From NCBI RefSeq assembly GCF_021555175.1, contig NZ_JAKGRW010000004.1, forward strand, positions 124,001 through 188,000: a stretch of DNA of 64,000 nt, in the 5' to 3' direction. This stretch comes from Nocardioides alcanivorans (GTDB lineage Bacteria > Actinomycetota > Actinomycetes > Propionibacteriales > Nocardioidaceae). The notes under the pieces were generated by a model. It ran no database searches. It saw only the letters and a program-made list of their open reading frames with translations, and had not been told where the DNA came from. The translations under genes and the position numbers were made by a program. This document shows, one piece after another, positions 49,974 to 57,998 of the stretch. Position 1 is the stretch's first letter; every line of letters starts with the position of its first letter.

Positions 49974-50049
49974 TGGTGCCCCGGGTGGGATTCGAACCCA
50001 CACTGGATGGTGTTTGAGACCACTGCCTCTGCCGTTGGGCTACCGGGGC
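49974..50049 (-). tRNA. tRNA with anticodon CAA (Leu codon UUG) but a short variable region
   Basis: Folds as a standard 76-base tRNA including an encoded ACCA: acceptor GCCCCGG with CCGGGGC, a D arm with a 3-base stem, an anticodon stem GTGGT with ACCAT and loop CTCAAAC, a 5-base variable region, and T arm GTGGG-TTCGAAT-CCCAC. The anticodon at 50016-50014 reads CAA. True tRNA-Leu has a long variable arm, which is lacking here, so the identity is unusual. Its 3' end is duplicated at 47772-47787. Confidence 0.85.
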
Positions 50050-50125
50050 GCGGGAGGAACGCTACCGGACAGGGGATCGGCAGGCGCGTCGAGGTCCGAC
50101 CGGGACGCGTGACACGGTCATCGAA

Positions 50126-50131
50126 TAACCT
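50126..50131 (+). promoter_or_regulatory. -10 box of the ANTAR regulator gene (leaderless pattern)
   Basis: TAACCT ends 6 bases before the GTG at 50138. This supports 50138 rather than 50132 as the start and suggests a leaderless message. Confidence 0.5.
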
Positions 50132-50137
50132 GTGCAC

Positions 50138-50758
50138 GTGAACGAATCCCCCCAGTCCGCACCGACCACACACCGCGTCGTGATCGCCGAGGACGAGGCC
50201 CTCATCCGCATGGACCTCGCGGAGATGCTGGTCGAGGAGGGCTACGACGTCGTCGGCCAGGCGGCAGACGGTGAGCGGGCCATCGCTCTGGCCGAGGAAC
50301 TGCTCCCCGACCTGGTCATCTGTGATGTGAAGATGCCCAAGCTGGACGGCATCGCTGCTGCGGCTCGCATCGCTGCGCAGCGCATCGCTCCGGTCGTGAT
50401 CCTGACCGCCTTCTCCCAGCGTGAGCTGGTCGAGCGGGCGCGCGAAGCCGGGGCGATGGCCTACCTGGTCAAGCCCTTCACCCGGAGCGACCTGGTGCCC
50501 GCCATCGAGATGGCCGTGAGCCGCTTCGCGGAGCTCACCCAGCTCGAGGGTGAGGTCGCCGACCTCAGCGAGCGACTCGAGACCCGCAAGCTCGTCGACC
50601 GCGCGAAGGGCGTGTTGCAGTCCCAACTGGGGCTCAGTGAACCCGAATCGTTCCGTTGGATCCAGAAGACCGCCATGGACCTGCGCTACTCCATGCGACA
50701 GGTCGCGGAAGGCGTGGTGGAGCACGGCCCGGCCGTCGTGGAGTCCAGCGGCGACTGA
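50138..50758 (+). CDS. ANTAR-domain response regulator (PdtaR-like)
   Basis: A two-component receiver with an RNA-binding output that prevents transcription termination in family members. 206 residues. The receiver has acidic IAEDEAL, the phospho-acceptor Asp63 in ICDVKMPKLDG, Thr in ILTAFSQ and Lys in YLVKPF. The C-terminal ANTAR helices are LETRKLVDRAKGVLQSQLGL and ESFRWIQKTAMDLRYSMRQVA. It is the orthologue in place of mycobacterial PdtaR between pyk and polA. No partner histidine kinase is adjacent. Confidence 0.93.
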   Translation: MNESPQSAPTTHRVVIAEDEALIRMDLAEMLVEEGYDVVGQAADGERAIALAEELLPDLVICDVKMPKLDGIAAAARIAAQRIAPVVILTAFSQRELVERAREAGAMAYLVKPFTRSDLVPAIEMAVSRFAELTQLEGEVADLSERLETRKLVDRAKGVLQSQLGLSEPESFRWIQKTAMDLRYSMRQVAEGVVEHGPAVVESSGD

Positions 50759-50802
50759 AATATTTCGAGCGCATGTGCTCGAGGTCACAAGTTGACAACG
50801 AG

Positions 50803-50816
50803 GTGACCTGGGTCAC
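50803..50816 (+). promoter_or_regulatory. Operator-like dyad upstream of livJ
   Basis: GTGAC-N4-GTCAC, a perfect palindrome of 5-base arms, which is also the CRP/GlxR-type core GTGA-N6-TCAC. It lies 80 bases before the livJ ATG, upstream of the likely -10 TAGTTT at 50838-50843. The same 5-4-5 dyad occurs before livH. Confidence 0.6.
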
Positions 50817-50896
50817 GTCATTGGCGCTGATTGGCAGTAGTTTCAGGTCAATTCGACGGCTCCACGTCGGAGACTTCGCTGATCAACGGAGGCTTC

Positions 50897-52264
50897 ATGA
50901 AGCGCAGCAGCATGCTTGCTCGAGTCGCCACGCTGGCCCTGGCGAGTTCCCTCGCCCTGGCCGCCTGTGGCTCAGACTCGGATGATGGTGACGACGACAA
51001 CACGTCGTCTGACGACCAGTCTCAGACCACGGAGGACACCTCCGAAGGGACCGACGAAGGGTCTGCGGCGGCCGATGACTGCTCGGGCAAGAACGTCGCT
51101 GACGTGAAGGGCGACGGGGTGTTCACCGTCGGTACCCTGCTACCTCAGACCGGGTCCCTGGCCTACCTCGGCCCGCCCGAGTTCGCAGCCGTCAACCTGG
51201 CGATCAAGGAGATCAACGAGGCGGGCGGCGTACTCGGCAAGGACGCGAAGGTGGTGCACTCGGACTCCGGCGACGCCCAGAACCCGATCGCGGCCCAGTC
51301 GGTCGACAGCTTGATCGCCAAGGACGCCGACGTCGTCCTCGGTGCGGCGTCGTCCAGTGTGTCGCTGCTGGTGATCGACAAGATCACCGACGCGGGCATG
51401 GTCCAGATGTCCCCGGCCAACACCTCCGACCAGTTCAGCACCTACTGCGATGGCGGCCTCTACTTCCGCACTGCACCGCCGGACGTGCTCCAGGGTCGAG
51501 TGCTCGCTGACACGGTGGTCGAAGACGGCAACGCGACCGTTGGCATCCTGGCTCTTCAGGACGCCTACGGCACCGGTCTCGCTGACCAGGTCGAGAAGAA
51601 CGTGCTGGCGGCCAACGCCGAGATCGTCGAGAAGATCATCTACGACCCCAAGGCCGCCAACTACGCGACCGAGGTCTCCGAGATCCGCGCAGCCGATCCC
51701 GAGGCGATCGTGTTGATCGGTTTCGACGAGACGAAGAAGATCATCCCGGAGTTGGTCAAGCAGGGAGTCGGCCCCTCCGAGAAGAAGATCTACTTGGTCG
51801 ACGGCAACCTGACGGACTTCTCCGAGGACTTCGACGCGGGCACGATGGGTCCCAACGTCAAGGGCTCCCTGCCGGGTGTCGCAGCCACCGATGAGCTCAA
51901 GAAGAAGCTGGCCACGGTCGACAACAAGTTGATCGACTGGAGCTACGCTGCCGAGTCCTACGACGGCGTCGTCCTGATGGCGCTGGCTGCCATCGCGGCT
52001 GACTCCGACGCGGGCCCCGACATCGCCAAGGAGCTGGTCGGCGTCTCCCGTGACGGCACCAAGTGCACCACGTTCGCGGAGTGCAAGGAGCTGCTCGAGG
52101 GCGGCGAGGACATCGACTACGACGGCTACAGCGGTCCGATCGACTTCCTCGACAACGGTGACCCGGGCTCCGCGTTCATCGGCATCTACCAGTTCAAGCC
52201 GGACGGCACCTACGAGTTCCTGAAGGCGAGCCAGGGCGAGATCTCGGCCGAAGACGTCGGCTGA
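50897..52264 (+). CDS. livJ: Branched-chain amino-acid-type ABC transporter substrate-binding lipoprotein
   Basis: Extracellular ligand-binding protein (periplasmic-binding fold type I) for the LivHMGF importer opposite. 455 residues: signal peptide with lipobox LAAC (Cys24), then a 40-residue acidic Ser/Asp/Glu/Thr linker, then FTVGTLLPQTGSLAYLGPPE. The ligand lobe has SVDSLIAKDADVVLGAASSS and VLIGFDETKKIIPELVKQG. ATG 50897 follows ACGGAGG. Divergence from branched-chain amino acid binders cannot be judged, so amides or urea remain possible ligands. Confidence 0.9.
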   Translation: MKRSSMLARVATLALASSLALAACGSDSDDGDDDNTSSDDQSQTTEDTSEGTDEGSAAADDCSGKNVADVKGDGVFTVGTLLPQTGSLAYLGPPEFAAVNLAIKEINEAGGVLGKDAKVVHSDSGDAQNPIAAQSVDSLIAKDADVVLGAASSSVSLLVIDKITDAGMVQMSPANTSDQFSTYCDGGLYFRTAPPDVLQGRVLADTVVEDGNATVGILALQDAYGTGLADQVEKNVLAANAEIVEKIIYDPKAANYATEVSEIRAADPEAIVLIGFDETKKIIPELVKQGVGPSEKKIYLVDGNLTDFSEDFDAGTMGPNVKGSLPGVAATDELKKKLATVDNKLIDWSYAAESYDGVVLMALAAIAADSDAGPDIAKELVGVSRDGTKCTTFAECKELLEGGEDIDYDGYSGPIDFLDNGDPGSAFIGIYQFKPDGTYEFLKASQGEISAEDVG

Positions 52265-52287
52265 GCGCCCCTGGATCACGACACCAC

Positions 52288-52324
52288 GACGGGGTCGGCA
52301 CGCAGCAGGCGTGCCGACCCCGTC
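52288..52324 (+). terminator. Terminator of livJ
   Basis: Perfect 15-base stem (52288-52302 with 52310-52324) with a 7-base loop, 23 bases after the livJ stop. Confidence 0.85.
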
Positions 52325-52349
52325 TGCCGTGCGCTCGATCCGCGGCATG

Positions 52350-52388
52350 CAACAGCCCGCCGCACGATGTGTGTGCGGCGGGCTGTTG
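52350..52388 (-). terminator. Terminator of livHMGF
   Basis: Perfect 16-base stem (52350-52365 with 52373-52388), 10 bases beyond the livF stop on the minus strand. Together with the previous hairpin it insulates the convergent liv transcripts. Confidence 0.85.
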
Positions 52389-52397
52389 GGCGTCTCG

Positions 52398-53200
52398 TCA
52401 GGCGCGTGCCAAGGTGCCCAGGTAGAGCGCGATCACGTGCGGATCGTTCATGAGCTCCCGGCCGGGGCCGGTGTGGGCGTTACGGCCCTGGTCAAGCACG
52501 TAACCGCGGTCGCAGATCTGCAGGCAGCGCCGCGCGTTCTGCTCGACCATCACCACGCTCACACCGGTGCGGTTGATCCGCTTGGTGAGGATGAACACCT
52601 CGTCCTGCAGCACGGGGAGAGGCCCGCCGAGGGCTCGTCGAGCAGCAGGACGGACGGTTCCATCATCAGGGCTCTCGCCATGGCGACCATCTGCCGCTCC
52701 CCGCCTGAGAGTGAGCCGGCGCGCTGCTTGCGGCGGTCGGCGAGCCGGGGAAAGAGTCCGGTGACGTAGTCCCACCTCTCCGCCCACTTCCGGGGACGCA
52801 GGAAGAGACCCATCTGGAGGTTCTCCTCCACCGTGAGCGTGGGGAAGACGTTCTCCGTCTGCGGGACGAAGCCGACGCCCATGTCGACGAGCTGGTTGGC
52901 CTTCTTGCCGCGCAGTGACTCGCCACGCAGGACGATGTCGCCCTCGCGGACCTGGACCAAGCCGAACATCGCCTTGAGCAGCGTCGACTTTCCGGCGCCG
53001 TTGGGACCGATGATGCCGACGAGCTCGCCCTCGTTCACGTGGAAGTCGCAATGGTTGAGGATGTCGACCTCGGGGATGTAACCGGCCGTCAGGTCGTCGA
53101 CCCTCAGAAGGGCATCTGCAGACGCGGCCAGGTGCTCGTCACGGCTGATGGACGTCGAGTCGCCGGAACCGTAGGCGTTGGTGCCCTTCTTCTTGCTCAT
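52398..53200 (-). CDS. livF: Branched-chain amino acid ABC transporter ATPase LivF, one apparent frameshift
   Basis: One of two ATPases of the importer. About 267 residues. The first 40 residues are an extra hydrophilic lead (MSKKKGTNAYGSGDSTSISR). Walker A is GPNGAGKST, followed by GVGFVPQTENVFPTLTVEENL; the signature is LSGGERQMVAMARAL and Walker B LLLDEPSAGLSP. After the break come VFILTKRINRTGVSVVMVEQNARRCL and YVLDQG. The G run 52614-52617 is one base short (coding strand SPVLQDEVF restored). The start overlaps the livG stop (ATGA). Confidence 0.93.
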
Positions 53201-54122
53201 GACTTCTCCTGCTCTGCCTCGGCGGCCAACTCCGCGGCTGCGGCCTCGGCGCGGGCCTCTTCCTCGTCCAGGTCGAGTGGCGCGTCGTGGTGTGCCCCGA
53301 GATAGGCGTCGATGACCTCCTGCTGGGCCATCACGTCCTCGGGTGGGCCCTCGGCCACCACCTGGCCCTGGGCCATCACGATCACCCAGTCGGACACGTC
53401 GCGGACGACGTCCATGTCGTGTTCCACGAAGAGCACCGTCATCCCGGCATCTCGCAGACCACGGATGTGCTCGTTGAGGCTCTGGCGCAGCCTTGGGTTC
53501 ACCCCGGCCATCGGCTCGTCGAGCATCACCATCTTCGGGCCGACCATGAGGGCCCGGGCCATCTCCAACAGCTTGCGTTGACCGCCCGACAGGCTCCCCG
53601 CGAAGTCGTCGCGGACCCTGACCAGGTTGAAGTGTTCGAGGAGCTCGTCGGCACGGGCAGTGTTCTCCTCCTCCTGCTTCTCCCACAGGAAGGGGAAGAT
53701 CGAGGCCCAGAGATGTTCGCCCCTCTGGTCGCTGGCGCCCAAGCGAAGGTTCTCGAGCACGGTGAGTCGTGACAGTGACTTGGTCAGCTGGAAGGTGCGG
53801 ACCATCCCCTTGCGTGCCACCTTGTGGGGGCCAACCTGGAGATGTCCTGGCCGTCGAACTGCCAGGACCCGCTGTCGGCCTTGTCGAAACCGGTGAGCAG
53901 GTTGAAGAAGGTGGTCTTGCCGGCGCCGTTGGGGCCGATCAGCGCGGTGATCGTGTTGCGCTGGATCTCGACGTGCTGGACATCGACGGCGGTGAGACCG
54001 CCGAACGTGCGTACGACGTCGTCGGCGACGAGGATCGGGTCGGGTTTGGCACCGCCCGCGGTCTGCGGGGCCGTGCTGAGGGACGCGGCGCCGCTGGTCT
54101 CCGACGGGCTCGTGGTGGACAT
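53197..54122 (-). CDS. livG: Branched-chain amino acid ABC transporter ATPase LivG, one apparent frameshift
   Basis: Second ATPase. About 308 residues with a hydrophilic N-terminal lead (STTSPSETSGAASL) and a long Ala/Glu-rich C-terminal tail, both longer than usual. Walker A is GPNGAGKTT, the signature LSGGQRKLLEMARAL and Walker B VMLDEPMAGVNP, with H-loop VEHDMDVV. The G run 53826-53830 is one base short; the repair gives DISRLAPHKVARKGMVRTFQ. ATG 54122 has GGAGACC upstream; ATG 54143, overlapping livM, is an alternative. Confidence 0.92.
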
Positions 54123-54132
54123 GGTCTCCTGC

Positions 54133-55131
54133 TCAGCGGGCATCGAGCTGCAGCTCCTTCTTGTCGCCGAAGATTCCTTGCGGTCGATAGATCATGAGCA
54201 ACATCAGGACGAGGCCGACGAGCATGAAGCGGACCTGGCCGACCTGGTTGCTGCTCATCACCGAATCCGGGATGTGTCCGGCCACGACGGCGCCCTTGAG
54301 GACACCGTCGAGGAAGACGAGCGATCCCCAGAAGATGATCGCGCCCACGAGCGGACCGAAGACCCGGGCCGCGCCACCGAGCAAGAGCACCGTGTAGGCG
54401 AAGAAGGTGTACTGCGGGGCGAAGTTGTCGGGGTTGGCCGACGAGTTGGCCAGTGCGATCACCATGCCGGCCGCGGCGCCGAAGAGGCCGCCGAGGATGA
54501 GGCTCTGCATCTTGTAGGAGAAGACGTCCTTGCCCAGGCTGCGGACGGCGTCCTCGTCCTCACGGATCCCCTTGATCACCCGGCCCCACGGGCTGCGCAT
54601 GAGCGCCCACGTGAGGAGGATGCCGAGGAAGACCAATGTCCAACCCACCGTGACCACCCACAGGGTGTGCGCTCCCAGGTGCAGTGGCCCGAAGTTCAGG
54701 CCGCCCGTGTAGGGGTTGAGGTTCTTGAACTGTGTGGAGAAGACAGGAGACCCCTGCAAGCCGTCTGACCCACCGGTCCACTCGCTCAGCGACGCCGATC
54801 TGAAGAACAGGCGCAGGATCTCGCCTGCGGCGATCGTCACGATGGCCAAGTAGTCGGCCCGTAGTCGCAACGTCGGGATGCCGAGCAGCAGGGCGAGCAC
54901 GACGGTCCACGCGATTGCGAAGAGCAGCGCCATCCACAGGTTCATGTCGAAGGTGGAGATGCCCATGGCAACGCCATAGGCACCCACGGCCATGAAGCCG
55001 GCCTGCCCGAAGTTGAGGAGGCCCGTGTAGCCGAAGTGGATGTTGAGGCCCATGGCTGCCAAGCAGTAGGCGACGACTTCCCAGCCGATCAGGGCCGAGA
55101 CGGTCTGCGATCCGATTGATCCCCAGTCCAT
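54133..55131 (-). CDS. livM: Branched-chain amino acid ABC transporter permease LivM
   Basis: Inner-membrane permease of 332 residues with about nine helices. Family motifs are NIHFGYTGLLNFGQAGFMAVGAYG near the N terminus, TLRLRADYLAIVTIAAGEI, the coupling segment GRVIKGIREDEDAVRSLGKDV and the C-terminal MLLMIYRPQGIFG. The frame is intact. It follows livH by about 10 bases and overlaps or abuts livG. Confidence 0.95.
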   Translation of the reverse strand: MDWGSIGSQTVSALIGWEVVAYCLAAMGLNIHFGYTGLLNFGQAGFMAVGAYGVAMGISTFDMNLWMALLFAIAWTVVLALLLGIPTLRLRADYLAIVTIAAGEILRLFFRSASLSEWTGGSDGLQGSPVFSTQFKNLNPYTGGLNFGPLHLGAHTLWVVTVGWTLVFLGILLTWALMRSPWGRVIKGIREDEDAVRSLGKDVFSYKMQSLILGGLFGAAAGMVIALANSSANPDNFAPQYTFFAYTVLLLGGAARVFGPLVGAIIFWGSLVFLDGVLKGAVVAGHIPDSVMSSNQVGQVRFMLVGLVLMLLMIYRPQGIFGDKKELQLDAR

Positions 55132-55141
55132 GACTACCTCC

Positions 55142-56695
55142 TCAGCCCACTCGCTCGGCGCGGCCCAAGATGCCCTGGGGCCGGAACAACAGGATCAGGA
55201 TCAGCACGGCCAATGCCGCCACGTTCTTCAACTCGGGTGGGATCCACAGCGTCGAGACGGTCACGAAGAGTCCGACCACCAGGCTGCCGGCAAGCGCGCC
55301 GAACGCGGTGCCCAGGCCACCCAGGATCACCCCGGCGAAGATCAGCAGCAGGAGGTCGAAGCCCATCTCGAACTTGACCTGCTGGGAGAGGCCCAGGAGT
55401 ACGCCGGCGAGACCTGCGAGAGCACCTCCCAGGACCCAGACGAAGAGGATCACCCTGTTGACGTCGATGCCCGACGCCGCGGCCAAGGACGGGTTGTCGG
55501 AGACCGCACGCATGGCCTTTCCGGTGCGGCTGTGGAGGACGAACAGGCCCGCCCCCACGAGGATGATGAGGGCGATCGCCATGCTCCACACGTCGCGCGG
55601 AGCGAGGGAGATCGGCCCGATGCTGAAGCCGTCCTGGACGACGTAGTCGGAGTAGGTCTTGTTGTCGCCACCGATCAGGAACTGGAAGGTGAAGCGGGCG
55701 AAGATCGACATGCCGATCGTGATGATCATCATCGCGATGAGACCGGTCTTGCGTCTGCGCAACGGTCTCCAAAGTCCGATCTCCTGAGCACCGCCTGCCA
55801 GGGCGCTCACCAGCACGGCGATGAGCGCGGCTGCGATGAAGGGGACGCCGTTGGTGTTGAGGGCCCAGGCGACGATGGCGCCGAGAGCGATCATCTCGCC
55901 ATGGGCGAAGTTGACGAGGCCGGTCGTGCCGAAGATGAGACTGAGGCCGAGCGAGGCCAGGGCCAGCAGGAGGCCGAACCGGATGCCTTCCACCGTGAGC
56001 TGCATCGCCTTGTCGGCGGTGGACAGCACCTGTCGGTTGTCCTCACCCATCGGGAAGAGCAAAGTGCGTTGGTTGCCGTTGTCGATCGTGACGGTGAAGT
56101 CCGACTTGTAGCCGCTCCGGACGAAGACGCCGTCGGGCAGTGACTCCTCGTCGACGTACACCCGGTATTCGCCCCGGCCGGGAAGGAAGACCGCCCACTT
56201 GCCCTCTGCGTCGGAGACTGCGGTCTCGGTGAAGGAGCCGTCGGTGGCCTCGACCACGATGGAGACGCCCTCGACGGGTGCCTTGTCATCACCTTCCTGG
56301 TCGAGGAGGGTGCCGCGCACCGACTCCACCAGCCTGAGCCGGATCGCCATGATGTCGTCGCTGGGGAGGGTGATGCGGACGCCCTCGGCGGCAGCGTCAG
56401 GCACCTTGACCCCCGGAGGGACGTTGTCGGGGTCGACGGTGGCGACATAGTCGCCGGGCCCGGGGGTCTGCACCGTGAAGATGCCTTGCGTGTCGGTCAC
56501 CGCTTCTGCGGTGAACTCGCCGTCCACAGAGGTCACGACGACCGGGACCTCTGCCACCGCGGCGCCGTTGGTGTCGGTCACGGAGCCCGTCAGTGCCTCC
56601 TCTGCGGCATGCGCGGACGTTCCTCCTCCGACCATGGACAGGAGGGCGATCAGGCTCAACAACAGGCTCAGAGTTCGTGCTACTCGCCGATGCAC
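55142..56695 (-). CDS. livH: LivH permease fused to a secreted N-terminal carboxypeptidase-regulatory-like module
   Basis: 517 residues, against about 290-310 for ordinary LivH. Residues 1-30 form a signal peptide ending AHAAEE. Two beta-rich repeats follow: about 35-118 (LTGSVTDTNGAAVAEVPVVV to GPGDYVATVDP) and about 125-205 (VRGTLLDQEGDDKAPVEGVS to GRGEYRVYVDE), of the CarboxypepD_reg or Ig-like type. The permease begins near 225 (LTVEGIRFGLLLALASLGLS) with IFGTTGLVNFAHGEMIALGA and ends LILLFRPQGILG. There is no internal break, so the fusion is real in this sequence. The module should sit outside the membrane, where it could contact LivJ. Confidence 0.9.
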   Translation of the reverse strand: MHRRVARTLSLLLSLIALLSMVGGGTSAHAAEEALTGSVTDTNGAAVAEVPVVVTSVDGEFTAEAVTDTQGIFTVQTPGPGDYVATVDPDNVPPGVKVPDAAAEGVRITLPSDDIMAIRLRLVESVRGTLLDQEGDDKAPVEGVSIVVEATDGSFTETAVSDAEGKWAVFLPGRGEYRVYVDEESLPDGVFVRSGYKSDFTVTIDNGNQRTLLFPMGEDNRQVLSTADKAMQLTVEGIRFGLLLALASLGLSLIFGTTGLVNFAHGEMIALGAIVAWALNTNGVPFIAAALIAVLVSALAGGAQEIGLWRPLRRRKTGLIAMMIITIGMSIFARFTFQFLIGGDNKTYSDYVVQDGFSIGPISLAPRDVWSMAIALIILVGAGLFVLHSRTGKAMRAVSDNPSLAAASGIDVNRVILFVWVLGGALAGLAGVLLGLSQQVKFEMGFDLLLLIFAGVILGGLGTAFGALAGSLVVGLFVTVSTLWIPPELKNVAALAVLILILLFRPQGILGRAERVG

Positions 56696-56774
56696 ATTGG
56701 CTCCTGTCGGATTGGCTTCCGTGGGCCGACCACGACCGCTGCCGGCCCCGGACGGTGTCGGGATACAACCACAC

Positions 56775-56790
56775 AGTGACGCAAGTCACT
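56775..56790 (-). promoter_or_regulatory. Operator-like dyad upstream of livH
   Basis: AGTGAC-N4-GTCACT, a perfect 6-4-6 palindrome 80 bases before the livH start. Core and spacing are identical to the dyad before livJ, suggesting one regulator for both transcripts. Confidence 0.6.
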
Positions 56791-56905
56791 AGTCGAAACG
56801 GTCAGTCGTCACCTTCTTGTAGCCAATCTGTGTCAGTTGAGCCCTGGGCCGACCGGGGCGTACGCTCTGGTCGTTGGCCGCTGGGGGAACTGCAGGGGAG
56901 TCCGT

Positions 56906-57480
56906 ATGGGTGCGATGAAGCGCACTGGCGTCATCGAATTGCGTGATGCTGTCGTCGACGACGCCGCCGACCTCGCGACTCTCTGGGCGGACTACCTGCC
57001 GCGCTCGATGTCACCGGTCGATGACATGCGCCTGATCATCAAGCGGAACGACGAGGGGACGAGCGACCGGATCGTCGTGGCCACCTACGGGGGCTCTTCG
57101 CCGGGGCGGTCTATCTCGAGGTCGCGGCGCTCTCCCCGCTCGATCCGGAACAGATGCTGAGCGTGCTGTTGCCGGCGGTCGTGAGCGACTTCCAGCGTCA
57201 CGGCATCGGACATGCGCTGATGGAGGCAGGTGTGACCCAGGCAGAGGCGCTCGGGATCACCCACCTCCGCACCGCCACGGCCAACAACAGTCGCCCGGCG
57301 CACCGATTCATGGCACGGCTGGCCCTCTCTCCGTCCGCCGTCCTGCGTACGGCGCCCACCCAGGTCGTGCGCGCCAAGCTGGCCGCGCAACGACCTCGGT
57401 CCACGGCGGCCGCGAAGAGTTCACTGTCGTCGTTGCTGGCGCAGCGGCGCAGCCAACGGCGTCGGACCGACGCTGGTTGA
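56906..57480 (+). CDS. GNAT-family acetyltransferase, one apparent frameshift
   Basis: About 191 residues. The N-terminal part is IELRDAVVDDAADLATLWADY; after the break the acetyl-CoA-binding core appears: FQRHGIGHALMEAGVTQAEALGI (the Q/RxxGxG/A motif) and THLRTATANNSRPAHRFM. The G run 57089-57093 is one base short; six Gs give TYGGLFAGAVYLEVAALSPL. A basic Arg/Lys/Ala-rich tail is unusual. ATG 56906 follows AGGGGAG. Substrate unknown. It is divergent from livH and convergent with the thioesterase gene. Confidence 0.82.
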
Positions 57481-57499
57481 TCCCTGCGCGGTCCGCCCG

Positions 57500-57943
57500 T
57501 CAGCCGAGCCGTTCCGCGGGCACGAGCGTGCAGGTGATGCGCGACGTACACACGCGACGACCGCGTTCGTCGCTGATCACGACGTCGAAGGACGCCATCG
57601 AGCGGCCCAGGTGCAGGGGAGTGGCCACTCCGGTCACGGTGCCGGACGATGCTGCCCGGTGGTGGGTGGCATTGATGTCGACCCCGAGGGCGATCCGATC
57701 GGGGTGGGCGTGGATCGCCGACCCGATGGAGCCGAGAGTCTCCGCAAGCACGACCGAGGCGCCGCCATGGAGCAGGCCATAGGGCTGGGTGTTTCCCTCC
57801 ACCGGCATGGTGGCGACGATCCGTTCCCGGGTCACCTCGACGAGTTCGACGCCCATCTTCTCGTTCAGTCGTCCCATGCCCTCAGGCATCTGTGCGAGGA
57901 GAGCTTCGATCTCGATCGCGTCGCTGGCTGTGGTGTCGCTCAT
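57500..57943 (-). CDS. Hotdog-fold thioesterase (PaaI/YbdB-like)
   Basis: About 147 residues, expected to hydrolyse acyl- or aroyl-CoA thioesters. The family core is GNTQPYGLLHGGASVVLAETLGS with the active-site HGG and Glu, then GVDINATHHRAASSG. Start taken at ATG 57943 (MSDTTASDAIE). It is divergent from polA, with only 55 bases between starts. Same-position neighbours in mycobacteria between the ANTAR regulator and polA also include a hotdog thioesterase, so it is probably a conserved member of the region. Confidence 0.88.
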   Translation of the reverse strand: MSDTTASDAIEIEALLAQMPEGMGRLNEKMGVELVEVTRERIVATMPVEGNTQPYGLLHGGASVVLAETLGSIGSAIHAHPDRIALGVDINATHHRAASSGTVTGVATPLHLGRSMASFDVVISDERGRRVCTSRITCTLVPAERLG

Positions 57944-57985
57944 GGAGCCATTCTGGCCCACCCCGGTCGCGTCGCCGGCACTGGA

Positions 57986-57991
57986 TAGAGT
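57986..57991 (+). promoter_or_regulatory. -10 box of polA (leaderless pattern)
   Basis: TAGAGT ends 7 bases before the GTG at 57999, the same spacing as at hisD and pyk. It decides 57999 over the upstream GTG at 57993 as the polA start. Confidence 0.6.
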
Positions 57992-57998
57992 CGTGGCT

